From an uncultured Devosia sp. (GTDB lineage: Bacteria > Pseudomonadota > Alphaproteobacteria > Rhizobiales > Devosiaceae), in assembly GCF_913055165.1 (NCBI RefSeq), contig NZ_CAJXJS010000042.1:1-32621 (forward strand): a stretch of 32,621 bases of DNA, written 5' to 3'. Position numbers and translations under genes: made by a program. Below the pieces are notes generated by a model. The model ran no database searches. It saw nothing but the letters and a program-made list of their open reading frames with translations, and was not told the DNA's origin. Position 1 is the first letter of the stretch; each line of letters starts with the position of its first letter. Positions 10,596-17,775 of the stretch are shown here, piece after piece.

Positions 10596-10625
10596 AAACG
10601 GGGGCTTCGGCCCCCGTTTTGTTTT
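10596..10625 (+). terminator. Rho-independent terminator of ilvC
   Basis: The stem AAACGGGGGC / GCCCCCGTTT with a TTCG tetraloop (10606-10609) is followed by a T-rich tract (TTTTGTTTT). It starts 9 bases after the ilvC stop. Confidence 0.93.
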
Positions 10626-10626
10626 G

Positions 10627-11358
10627 ATGTCCATTACAATCAGTCGCATCACCGATATCGATATTCGCCTGGTGCCGGGTGGATGGCCAATGCCGAGGTC
10701 CCTGCGCGATCGCGTTTCAGACGTATGGGCGCAGACCAAGGCGTTGAAGCCCAACACATGGGATGGACGCATTCTCGGTTTCACAAAGCCCGTGATCGGT
10801 CATGACGGCGTCTTGCGGGCCGAGGCGCGTGAAGATGCCTACTCGGCATTTCTCACCTGGCGCGAGAGCGGCTTCCCCGATATCGGCATGGTGCATCTTT
10901 TCGGGACTGCGCTGATCCAGTCATCTGATGGCGCGGTGATTTACGGCGTCATGAGCGGGGACACGCTCAATGCGGGGCGTGTGTACCCGCCTGGCGGTTC
11001 GCTGGAGCCGCGAGACGTGCGGACCGATGGACGGGTCGATGTGCATGCCAGCATCGCCACGGAACTGTGGGAAGAAACCGGTCTGCATGCCTGGGACGCC
11101 GTTGAAGGACCCCTCCTTGCCGTCCACGACGGCCCTCGCTTTTGCGTATCGCGGCTATTGAAGTTCGACATGGGCTCCAGCGCCCTCGTTTCAAAGATAC
11201 GCGCAAACTTGAAAGCCCAGGCCAAACCTGAACTCGCTGACGTCGTGGCCTGCCGCTCCATCAAAGATGCCGAAGATGCGGGTGAACTCGTTCCGTACGC
11301 AGCGGCCCTGTTGGACTATGTCAGGTCCATCGGCACAGTCGCGGGAGTAGTACCCTAG
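10627..11358 (+). CDS. NUDIX hydrolase
   Basis: A 243-residue protein with a Nudix-type box spanning GGSLEPRDV ... ELWEETGL (residues ~122-152). It has a few extra residues between the leading Gly-Glu part and the EExG part, so it is a divergent box. Such enzymes hydrolyse nucleoside-diphosphate-linked compounds; the substrate is unknown. The N-terminal part (LVPGGWPMPRSLR ... WDGRILG) matches the layout of a subgroup of alphaproteobacterial NUDIX proteins and supports the early ATG. No Shine-Dalgarno sequence is visible because the ATG immediately follows the ilvC terminator T-tract. A later ATG at 10690 is a weaker alternative. It probably has its own, possibly leaderless, transcript. Confidence 0.8.
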   Translation: MSITISRITDIDIRLVPGGWPMPRSLRDRVSDVWAQTKALKPNTWDGRILGFTKPVIGHDGVLRAEAREDAYSAFLTWRESGFPDIGMVHLFGTALIQSSDGAVIYGVMSGDTLNAGRVYPPGGSLEPRDVRTDGRVDVHASIATELWEETGLHAWDAVEGPLLAVHDGPRFCVSRLLKFDMGSSALVSKIRANLKAQAKPELADVVACRSIKDAEDAGELVPYAAALLDYVRSIGTVAGVVP

Positions 11359-11371
11359 AGCCGCTGGGCCT

Positions 11372-11386
11372 GAGGGGTTTCCCCTC
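11372..11386 (+). terminator. Compact hairpin after the NUDIX gene
   Basis: GAGGGG / CCCCTC with a three-base loop, 13 bases after the stop. There is no clear T-tract, so termination is plausible but not certain. Confidence 0.45.
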
Positions 11387-11451
11387 TGCGCCATTCTGTT
11401 AGGTTAACCGCAGCGTCGTCAGTTTTAGGCCTTCCCATAAGGGAGACTATC

Positions 11452-13221
11452 GTGACTTTGACCAAGCAGTTCCGGCTCTATCTGATCAAGCCATCCCATT
11501 ACGATGACGATGGCTATGTCATTCAGTGGAGGCTTTCACCCATACCGTCCAACTCGCTGGCCTCCGTTCATGGCCTGGTCCGCGATGTGATCGACCGCAG
11601 GGCGCTTGGGGACACGTGGCAGGTAGACGTCGAAACCATCGACGAGACCAATACCGAAATCGACACCAGGGCCATTATTGCTGACTGCCAGGCGGCAGAT
11701 GCGGCGCTCGTCATGCTCATCGGCGTGCAATCGAACCAATTCCCGCGGGCGCTCGACATCGCCCGGCCACTCAAAGCCGCCGGTGTGCAAGTTGCCATCG
11801 GCGGTTTTCACGTCTCGGGGGTCATTTCCATGCTCCAGGGCGAGGACGCCGATTACAAGGCGGCGAAGGACATGGGTATTTCCCTGTTTGCCGGAGAATT
11901 GGAGGGACGAACGGACACCGTTCTGGCAGATGCGATCGCTGGCGATCTGAAGCCGCTCTACAATTTCATGAACGATCTGCCGGGCATCGAGGATACGCCG
12001 GTGCCCTTCATGCCGGCCGAGCACGTGTCGCGCACCGCTTACAATCTGACCAGTTTTGATGCGGGCAGGGGGTGTCCGTACCAGTGCTCGTTCTGCACCA
12101 TCATCAATGTGCAAGGCCGCAAGTCACGCCGCCGGTCTCCGGACGACATCGAGAAGATCATCCGGCTCAATATGAGCCAGGGCGTGCACCGCTATTTCAT
12201 CACCGACGACAATTTCGCCCGCAACAAGGATTGGGAAGCGATCCTCGACCGGCTGATCCATATGCGGGAAGTCGAGGGACTGAAGTTCAACTTCATCATC
12301 CAGGTGGATACGCTTTGCCACCGCATCCCGAATTTCATCGAGAAGTGCTCTCGGGCCGGGGTGACGCGGGTGTTCATCGGATTGGAGAACGTTAATCCGG
12401 CCAATTTGAAGGACGCCAAGAAGCGGCAGAACAAGATCACCGAATACCGGGTCATGCTGCAGGAATGGAAGAAGTGGCGGGTCATCACCTATGCCGGCTA
12501 CATCCTGGGCTTTCCCACCGATACGCCCGAACGGATCATGCATGATATCGACGTGGTCAAGCGCGAACTGCCCGTCGACATTCTTGAGTTCTTCTTTCTG
12601 ACGCCCCTGCCGGGTTCGGAAGACCATCAGAAGCTGCATCGGGCAGGCGTGACAATGGACCCCGATCTCAACAAATATGATCTCAATCACTACACCACCG
12701 CCCATCCGACGATGAGCAAGGCCAAGTTCGAGAAGGTCTATGCCGACGCCTGGAGCCGCTACTATTCGCTGGACCATGTCGAGACCATCATGCGGCGGGC
12801 GGCCGCTTCGCAAATCTCGACCTCCCAGGTCCTGCTGCTCTGCACCTGGTTCATGGGGGCCCTCAAGATCGAGGGGGTGCATCCGCTTGAGGTGGGCTGG
12901 ATTCGCCGGAAATCGCGGCTCAACCGGCGCAATGGCATGCCGATCGAACCGGCGATCCTATTCTACCCGAAATACTACCTTGAGCTGGGATGGAAGCTCG
13001 GTCGCTGGGCATGGCTCTATTTCCGCTTCGGCTTGAAGCAGCTCAAGGTCGAGCGCGACCCCAACCGTCATGCTTATAGCGATCTGGCCATGTCGCCGGT
13101 CACTGATCACGATTCGGAAGACCTTGAACTCTTCAAGACCAGCGATGCACTGGCCTGGCTCGATCAGCAGAAGCGGATCAACGACGCACAGCACGGCATA
13201 AAGACACCAGCCGCGGAGTAG
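11452..13221 (+). CDS. Radical SAM protein with B12-binding-like N-terminal domain
   Basis: A 589-residue protein. Residues ~1-170 resemble a cobalamin-binding Rossmann fold (AALVMLIGVQSNQF ... VAIGGFHVSG) but lack a DxHxxG motif, as in many B12-radical SAM proteins. Residues ~200-430 are the radical SAM core, with the 4Fe-4S cysteines Cys208, Cys212 and Cys215 in GCPYQCSFC, followed by ITDDNFARN and FIGLENVNP. The C-terminal ~150 residues are basic and aromatic-rich without a recognised domain. Family members methylate or rearrange unactivated carbons, including in lipids and natural products; the substrate here is unknown. The start is GTG at 11452, with AAGGGAGA upstream. It appears to stand alone, with no obvious partner gene. 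Confidence 0.88.
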   Translation: MTLTKQFRLYLIKPSHYDDDGYVIQWRLSPIPSNSLASVHGLVRDVIDRRALGDTWQVDVETIDETNTEIDTRAIIADCQAADAALVMLIGVQSNQFPRALDIARPLKAAGVQVAIGGFHVSGVISMLQGEDADYKAAKDMGISLFAGELEGRTDTVLADAIAGDLKPLYNFMNDLPGIEDTPVPFMPAEHVSRTAYNLTSFDAGRGCPYQCSFCTIINVQGRKSRRRSPDDIEKIIRLNMSQGVHRYFITDDNFARNKDWEAILDRLIHMREVEGLKFNFIIQVDTLCHRIPNFIEKCSRAGVTRVFIGLENVNPANLKDAKKRQNKITEYRVMLQEWKKWRVITYAGYILGFPTDTPERIMHDIDVVKRELPVDILEFFFLTPLPGSEDHQKLHRAGVTMDPDLNKYDLNHYTTAHPTMSKAKFEKVYADAWSRYYSLDHVETIMRRAAASQISTSQVLLLCTWFMGALKIEGVHPLEVGWIRRKSRLNRRNGMPIEPAILFYPKYYLELGWKLGRWAWLYFRFGLKQLKVERDPNRHAYSDLAMSPVTDHDSEDLELFKTSDALAWLDQQKRINDAQHGIKTPAAE

Positions 13222-13382
13222 GTGGCGCCAACCGGAGACATTCCCAGTGGGACGGGTCGCCGACCGCCTTTCGAGCATAGCTCTTTAGGCCTCCTTGGTT
13301 TGGAAAGGCTTCACTGAAGGCTTTCATCTGCCGTGCAGACCGCCTGCGGCGCTTCAAATCATCACACAACTCGCCTAGAACT

Positions 13383-13402
13383 TCTCCCAAGCATGAGGGA
13401 GA
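13383..13402 (+). promoter_or_regulatory. Hairpin overlapping the ribosome site of the GFA gene
   Basis: TCTCCC (13383-13388) pairs exactly with GGGAGA (13397-13402), which is the Shine-Dalgarno sequence of the gene starting at 13409. If it folds in RNA it would mask the ribosome site. The stem is short (6 bp, 8-base loop). Confidence 0.4.
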
Positions 13403-13408
13403 TGAGTC

Positions 13409-13873
13409 ATGGCGCTACCTGATTTTCCAGTCGAAGGCGGATGTTCCTGCGGGCAGGTGCGTTATCGACTGAAGGCTTCGCCGCTCAGCGTCTACAACTG
13501 TCACTGCAAGGACTGTCAGCGCTATTCCGGCGCCGGCTGGTCGATGTCGATGATCGTCAAGGACGACGACTTCGAGGTGCTCTCGGGAGACACAGAGGTC
13601 TATGCCCGCACAGCGGATAGCGGCAATGTCATTGCCATGCACTTCTGCAGCAACTGCCAGACCTGGCTGTGGAATGTCCCTCCCGCAGGCGGCATAAAGG
13701 TCGCGCGGGCGGGTTCCCTCGATGACATGGATTGGGCAGCGCCCATCGGCAATATCTGGACTGACAGCAAGGCCGCCTGGGCCGAGATTGATCCGGCCCA
13801 AACCAATTTCCCCAAGGGCGCGACGGATCGGGCCCCCCTTTTCGACGCATGGAAGCGCGCGCACCAGGACTGA
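13409..13873 (+). CDS. GFA-family (CENP-V/GFA fold) zinc protein
   Basis: A 154-residue protein of the GFA (glutathione-dependent formaldehyde-activating / CENP-V) family. Zinc ligands are visible as GGCSCGQVRY (CxC), CHCKDCQRYSG (CxC..C) and HFCSNCQTWLW (CxxC). Some members bind S-hydroxymethylglutathione, but most are of unknown function, so an enzymatic claim is not justified. It is the first gene of a tight set with the UPF0303 gene (3-base gap) and the PhzF gene (TTGA overlap). The ribosome site GGGAGA may be folded into a small hairpin. Confidence 0.88.
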   Translation: MALPDFPVEGGCSCGQVRYRLKASPLSVYNCHCKDCQRYSGAGWSMSMIVKDDDFEVLSGDTEVYARTADSGNVIAMHFCSNCQTWLWNVPPAGGIKVARAGSLDDMDWAAPIGNIWTDSKAAWAEIDPAQTNFPKGATDRAPLFDAWKRAHQD

Positions 13874-13876
13874 ACC

Positions 13877-14374
13877 ATGAGCACACAAGACGATATTTCC
13901 CTGGTCATACGCCAGGAGAACGAGCTGGTTTTGTCTCGCTTTGACGAAGCCATTGCCTTCGATATTGGTGCCGCGGTGCGGGGTCGGGCCCTCAATGAAG
14001 GCCTATCGCTGGTGGTGGATCTCAGGACGTGGGACCGGCAGCTGTTCTTTTCGGCAACGCCCGGAACCAGCGCTGACAACGCCGAATGGGTACGCCGCAA
14101 GATCAACTCGGTCCGGCGCTTTCAACGTGCGAGCTATAGGCTCGTGCTGGAGCGTGGCGAGGGGCCGTTTCCGCCGCAATCGGGCGCTGACCCTGCCGAC
14201 TTTGTGATTGCCGGGGGAGGTTTCCCGATCCGCGTCACAGGGGCGGGCATCATCGGGTCTTTGACAATTTCGGGGTTGCCCGGTCGTAAAGACCATGGCG
14301 TTGCCGTCGATGTATTGTGCGATCATCTGGGCAAGAACCGGTCGGACTACGCCCTGCCGGAGGTGACCAATTGA
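13877..14374 (+). CDS. UPF0303 / heme-degrading-domain (HbpS-like) protein
   Basis: A 165-residue single-domain protein of the UPF0303 family, related by fold to HbpS/GlcG-type proteins. Signature regions are VVDLRTWDRQLFFSATPGT, WVRRKINSVRRFQRASY, GGGFPIRV and GIIGSLTISGLPGRKDH. Many databases label it 'heme-degrading domain', but the reaction is not established for this subfamily. It starts three bases after the GFA stop and ends inside the TTGA junction with the PhzF gene, so translation of the three is probably coupled. Confidence 0.87.
   Translation: MSTQDDISLVIRQENELVLSRFDEAIAFDIGAAVRGRALNEGLSLVVDLRTWDRQLFFSATPGTSADNAEWVRRKINSVRRFQRASYRLVLERGEGPFPPQSGADPADFVIAGGGFPIRVTGAGIIGSLTISGLPGRKDHGVAVDVLCDHLGKNRSDYALPEVTN
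14359..14366 (+). promoter_or_regulatory. Strong Shine-Dalgarno that sets a TTG start
   Basis: GGAGGTGA lies at ideal spacing before the TTG at 14371 and within the end of the UPF0303 gene. It decides the PhzF start; the upstream in-frame alternative at 14317 would add 18 residues with no family match. Confidence 0.85.
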
Positions 14375-15252
14375 GGCTGCCCTATCTCATTCTTGATGTC
14401 TTCACCCGCTCACCCCTCAAGGGGAATGCGCTGGCGGTGGTGCCGAAAGCGGACGGGCTGATGGACAATGAAATGCAGGCGATTGCCCGCGAATTCAATC
14501 TCAGCGAGACCGTGTTCATCTGCAAACCGCAGAACGAGCGGAACAGCGCCGCTTTGCGCATTTTCACGCCCTTTCAGGAATTGCCCTTTGCTGGGCATCC
14601 GACCGTTGGGGCAGCAGTGACGCTGGGGTTGAACAGCCGCGCCTCGGCCATCCGCATGGAGGAGAAGGTCGGTTTGGTGACGGCCCTGTTCGAACGGCTT
14701 GATCGACGGAGTGGTGAAGCTCGGTTTACCCTTCCGAGTCTGCCCCGGCGCCTTGCCGATCTGCCCGACCGGCTCGGGATGGCGCAGGCGCTGGGTATCG
14801 ATGTCGAGGACATCGGGTGCGACTTCTACAGGCCTGCCGTGTTTTCTGCCGGTGTGACCTTCCATCTGGTCCCGGTGCGCGATGCCCGGGTACTAAGGAA
14901 GGTGAGCGTCAACAAGACGGCCTGGGACCAGGTGTTCCACCACGAGCATCACTCGGCCTATGTGTTCACCCTGACCCCGGAAGAGCGCGATAATGACATC
15001 GCCGCCCGCATGTTCGGCATGGATATTGGCGAGGATCCGGGGACCGGATCAGCCGCGGCGGCACTGATCGGCATGCTTTCGGAACAGGCGCTTGGCTCGG
15101 GCCAGACCGATTACGTCCTGCGCCAGGGTCATGAGATGGGGCGGCCATGCCGCATCACTCTGCAGTTGCGCAAGGACAATGATGTTCTTGTCCATGGTGC
15201 CATTGGCGGAGAGGCCGTTGTGGTTGGCGAGGGGGTTCTGGACCTGGACTGA
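14371..15252 (+). CDS. PhzF-family isomerase
   Basis: A 293-residue PhzF-fold protein (two diaminopimelate-epimerase-like halves). Visible family motifs are LDVFTRSPLKGNALAVV, IAREFNLSETVFI (with the conserved Glu used in acid/base catalysis), FTPFQELPFAGHPTVGAA, and GEDPGTGSAAAALIGML near the C-terminus. True PhzF isomerises a phenazine precursor, but most homologues lie outside phenazine clusters, as here, and their substrate is unknown. The TTG start is supported by a strong Shine-Dalgarno and overlaps the upstream TGA (TTGA). Confidence 0.9.
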   Translation: MRLPYLILDVFTRSPLKGNALAVVPKADGLMDNEMQAIAREFNLSETVFICKPQNERNSAALRIFTPFQELPFAGHPTVGAAVTLGLNSRASAIRMEEKVGLVTALFERLDRRSGEARFTLPSLPRRLADLPDRLGMAQALGIDVEDIGCDFYRPAVFSAGVTFHLVPVRDARVLRKVSVNKTAWDQVFHHEHHSAYVFTLTPEERDNDIAARMFGMDIGEDPGTGSAAAALIGMLSEQALGSGQTDYVLRQGHEMGRPCRITLQLRKDNDVLVHGAIGGEAVVVGEGVLDLD

Positions 15253-15318
15253 CCCTCTTCCGCATTTGTACCGGAGTGCTAGTATCGCACTGGGGAACAG
15301 CAGCAAGAGGGTCGGACG

Positions 15319-15747
15319 ATGGACGTCGTCATCAATCTCCTGATCTGGGTGCATATCATCGCGTTCATTGCCGGCGGCTCAAATTCAGTGGTCGGCCCGG
15401 TCATTGGTGGGCGTCTGGCTGCGGCAACGCCGGACCAGCGCACCGCCTATTTTGGGGTGATGAACACCCTGTCGCAGGTGGGCAAGGTGGCAATGGTCGC
15501 GCTGCTCATCACCGGGCCGCTGATCATGTTCATGAAATATGGCGGCTTGGGCGGCGCATCCGTCTGGTTCTGGGTCAAGATGGTGCTGGTCGCCGTGATG
15601 CTGGCGGCGATCATCTATGGCGGTATCCAGTTCAAAAAGTCACAGGGCGGCGATGCGGAAGCGGGCAAGCTGGCCGATACCGCGCACAAGCTCACGGCAG
15701 TCGCGTTCCTCGGCGTTCTACTCTCGGCAGTGTTTGCGTTCGGGTAA
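15319..15747 (+). CDS. DUF2269/CopD-like small membrane protein
   Basis: A 142-residue protein with four hydrophobic segments (roughly residues 4-30, 50-72, 80-100 and 118-140). It opens with INLLIWVHIIAFIAGG, the helix-1 His pattern shared with CopD and DUF2269 proteins, so it is a distant relative in style of the gene at 86-598. Function is unknown. A purine-rich AGAGGG precedes the ATG. It lies 66 bases after the PhzF-type gene on the same strand and may be cotranscribed with it. Confidence 0.75.
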   Translation: MDVVINLLIWVHIIAFIAGGSNSVVGPVIGGRLAAATPDQRTAYFGVMNTLSQVGKVAMVALLITGPLIMFMKYGGLGGASVWFWVKMVLVAVMLAAIIYGGIQFKKSQGGDAEAGKLADTAHKLTAVAFLGVLLSAVFAFG

Positions 15748-15843
15748 GCAGAAAAAAGTAACATAATTCACGAGGCTACCCTTGCACCGGGCAGCGGCTT
15801 GGCGCATTGTCTTTCGCAATTGAAGCCGTACCAGAGCGTACTC

Positions 15844-15966
15844 ATGCAGCGCCGCCGCGCAAAAGCCATTGCCATCGCACAGACCCAGGCTATCCAGGCC
15901 CGGTTGGTGCTGGCTGCTGGCCTGCTGCTGCTTCCGGCGCTTCTTCTCCTTCTTATCAGCCCCTGA
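15844..15966 (+). CDS. Leucine-rich 40-residue ORF, candidate leuA leader peptide
   Basis: ATG 15844 to TGA 15964-15966. The N-terminal 20 residues are basic and polar (MQRRRAKAIAIAQTQAIQAR). The C-terminal half is LVLAAGLLLLPALLLLLISP. There are 11 Leu, 4 Ile and 1 Val in 40 residues; nine Leu fall in two runs (residues 27-30 and 33-37), and five of the 11 Leu codons are CTT. It lies 118 bases upstream of leuA, and its end overlaps the 5' arm of a long terminator-like hairpin, which suggests a leader peptide sensing leucyl-tRNA. No strong Shine-Dalgarno is visible. It could instead be a one-helix membrane microprotein, or untranslated. Confidence 0.5.
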   Translation: MQRRRAKAIAIAQTQAIQARLVLAAGLLLLPALLLLLISP

Positions 15967-16009
15967 TTACCGGCAGCTCGGACTAGCGAGCGGGTCGTCA
16001 GGGGATTTT
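15960..16009 (+). promoter_or_regulatory. Candidate attenuator hairpin in the leuA leader
   Basis: CCCCTGA (15960-15966) pairs with TCAGGGG (15998-16004). CGGC (15971-15974) pairs with GTCG (15994-15997, one G-U). GCTCG (15976-15980) pairs with CGAGC (15987-15991). This makes about 16 bp, immediately followed by ATTTTGG. The 5' arm includes the stop codon of the leucine-rich ORF. The T-tract is short, so intrinsic termination is plausible rather than certain. Confidence 0.5.
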
Positions 16010-16036
16010 GGCAGCAACCGAACATTACAACATGTC

Positions 16037-16065
16037 CGGTCCAGCGGGTTTTCGCTTTCGGGCCG
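16037..16065 (+). promoter_or_regulatory. Stable hairpin just before the leuA ribosome site
   Basis: CGGTCC-AGCG pairs with CGCT-(TTC)-GGGCCG (10 bp including one G-U, three-base bulge, six-base loop). It ends 19 bases before the leuA ATG. It competes with an upstream hairpin (16017-16025 with 16032-16040) for CGGT at 16037-16040, so the leader can switch between two folds. Confidence 0.45.
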
Positions 16066-16084
16066 ATAGGAAACAGAGAACTAA

Positions 16085-17638
16085 ATGTCCGTCGACAGCA
16101 ACAAAGAGCGCGTCTTCATCTTTGACACCACCCTGCGCGATGGCGAGCAATCGCCCGGCGCTACCATGACCCTGGAGGAAAAGCTTCAGGTCGCCGAGGC
16201 CCTGGACGAGATGGGCGTCGATATCATCGAAGCTGGTTTCCCGATCGCGTCCAACGGTGACTTCGAAGCCGTGGTGGCCGTGGCCAAGCAGGTCAAGAAT
16301 GCCACGGTCGCCGGTCTGGCCCGCGCCATCACCGCCGATATCGACCGGGCCGGCGAGGCCGTTCGCCACGCCCGCAAGGGGCGCATCCATACCTTCGTTT
16401 CCACCTCGCCGATCCATCTGGCGCATCAGATGAAGAAGACCGAAGACGAGGTCATCGAGATCATCGCCCGCACGGTCACCCAAGCCCGCAACCTCATCGA
16501 CGATGTGGAATGGTCGGCCATGGACGCGACACGCACGCCGATGGAGTTTCTCAAGCGGTGCGTGGAAACGGCTATCAAGGCCGGGGCGACTACGATCAAT
16601 CTGCCCGATACGGTCGGATATGCCGTGCCCGAAGAGCATTTCCGGATGTTCAAGGAGATCATCGAAAGCGTTCCGGGCGCCGATAAGGCCATCTTCTCAG
16701 TGCACTGTCATGACGATCTCGGCATGGCCGTGGCCAATTCTCTGGCGGGCGTGGCGGGCGGTGCCCGGCAGATCGAATGCACGATCAATGGTCTCGGCGA
16801 GCGCGCCGGCAATGCGGCGCTGGAAGAAGTGGTGATGGCACTGCGTACCCGCGGTGACGCCATGCCCTACTACACGGAAATTGACAGCACACAGCTGTCG
16901 CGGACCAGCAAGATCGTTTCAGCCGCTTCGAATTTCCCGGTGCAGTACAACAAGGCCATTGTGGGCAAGAACGCGTTCGCCCATGAGAGCGGCATCCATC
17001 AGGATGGCATGCTGAAGAACGCCGAAACCTACGAAATCATGACCCCTGCCAGTGTCGGCATCAAGGAAACGACGCTGGTCATGGGCAAGCATTCGGGCCG
17101 CGCCGCGTTCAAGGACAAGCTCAAGGAATTGGGTTACGAACTGGGCGACAATGCCTTCCAGGAAGCATTCCAGCGTTTCAAGGATCTGGCCGACCGCAAG
17201 AAGCATGTTTACGACGCGGATATCGTGGCCCTTGTGGATGACGAAGTCGGCTCGGTCGGTGATCGGATACGGCTCGTCGATATGGAGGTTGTCTCCAAGA
17301 CCGGCGGGGTGCACCGCTGCAACCTGACCGTCACCATCGATGGTGAATCCTCAAGCGTTTCCTTCGAGGGCACAGGGTCGGTCGATGCCATTTTCAACGC
17401 CATCAAGGCGGCCTCGGGGCAGAACCCGCATCTGGTTCTCTATGCCGTGGATGGCGTGACCGGTGGCACCGATGCGCAGGCCTCGGCCCATGTCCGGCTT
17501 GAAATGAACGGTCGTATCGCCTCGGGCAATGCTGCGGAGCCGGATACGCTGGTGGCCTCTGCCCGCGCCTACCTCAATGCGCTCAATCGTGTGATGATCG
17601 AGCGGGGTGCCTCGGCGCAGGGTGCCTTGGCCGGTTAG
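16085..17638 (+). CDS. leuA: 2-isopropylmalate synthase
   Basis: A 517-residue enzyme for the first committed step of leucine synthesis (2-oxoisovalerate + acetyl-CoA to 2-isopropylmalate). The catalytic TIM barrel starts with FDTTLRDGEQSPGATM and includes VHCHDDLGMAVAN (metal His-x-His region) and GNAALEEVVMAL. HESGIHQDGMLKN lies in the linker. The C-terminal ~130 residues form the LeuA regulatory domain that binds leucine for feedback inhibition. Length fits the standard bacterial form. The leader upstream holds a leucine-rich ORF and alternative hairpins. leuB and leuCD are not in the window. Confidence 0.97.
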   Translation: MSVDSNKERVFIFDTTLRDGEQSPGATMTLEEKLQVAEALDEMGVDIIEAGFPIASNGDFEAVVAVAKQVKNATVAGLARAITADIDRAGEAVRHARKGRIHTFVSTSPIHLAHQMKKTEDEVIEIIARTVTQARNLIDDVEWSAMDATRTPMEFLKRCVETAIKAGATTINLPDTVGYAVPEEHFRMFKEIIESVPGADKAIFSVHCHDDLGMAVANSLAGVAGGARQIECTINGLGERAGNAALEEVVMALRTRGDAMPYYTEIDSTQLSRTSKIVSAASNFPVQYNKAIVGKNAFAHESGIHQDGMLKNAETYEIMTPASVGIKETTLVMGKHSGRAAFKDKLKELGYELGDNAFQEAFQRFKDLADRKKHVYDADIVALVDDEVGSVGDRIRLVDMEVVSKTGGVHRCNLTVTIDGESSSVSFEGTGSVDAIFNAIKAASGQNPHLVLYAVDGVTGGTDAQASAHVRLEMNGRIASGNAAEPDTLVASARAYLNALNRVMIERGASAQGALAG

Positions 17639-17687
17639 CGGCCCTGTGGATCCTGGCTCACGCCACACGATGCCAACCTGCAAAAGT

Positions 17688-17717
17688 GCAAGGCTGCCCA
17701 TCCGGTGGTGGCCTTGC
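17688..17717 (+). terminator. Hairpin after leuA
   Basis: GCAAGGC (17688-17694) pairs with GCCTTGC (17711-17717), with an inner CCA/TGG stem. It starts 50 bases after the leuA stop. No T-tract follows, so its role as terminator is uncertain. Confidence 0.4.
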
Positions 17718-17775
17718 CGATGCGGACAAAAGCTGATCTAGCCTGAGCGGCTCTGAAGAGACGGCGGGTTGGTGG

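Noticed and set aside
14371..15252. Phenazine biosynthesis cluster
   Set aside because: Only a PhzF-fold protein is present; no other phz genes. PhzF homologues are common outside phenazine producers.
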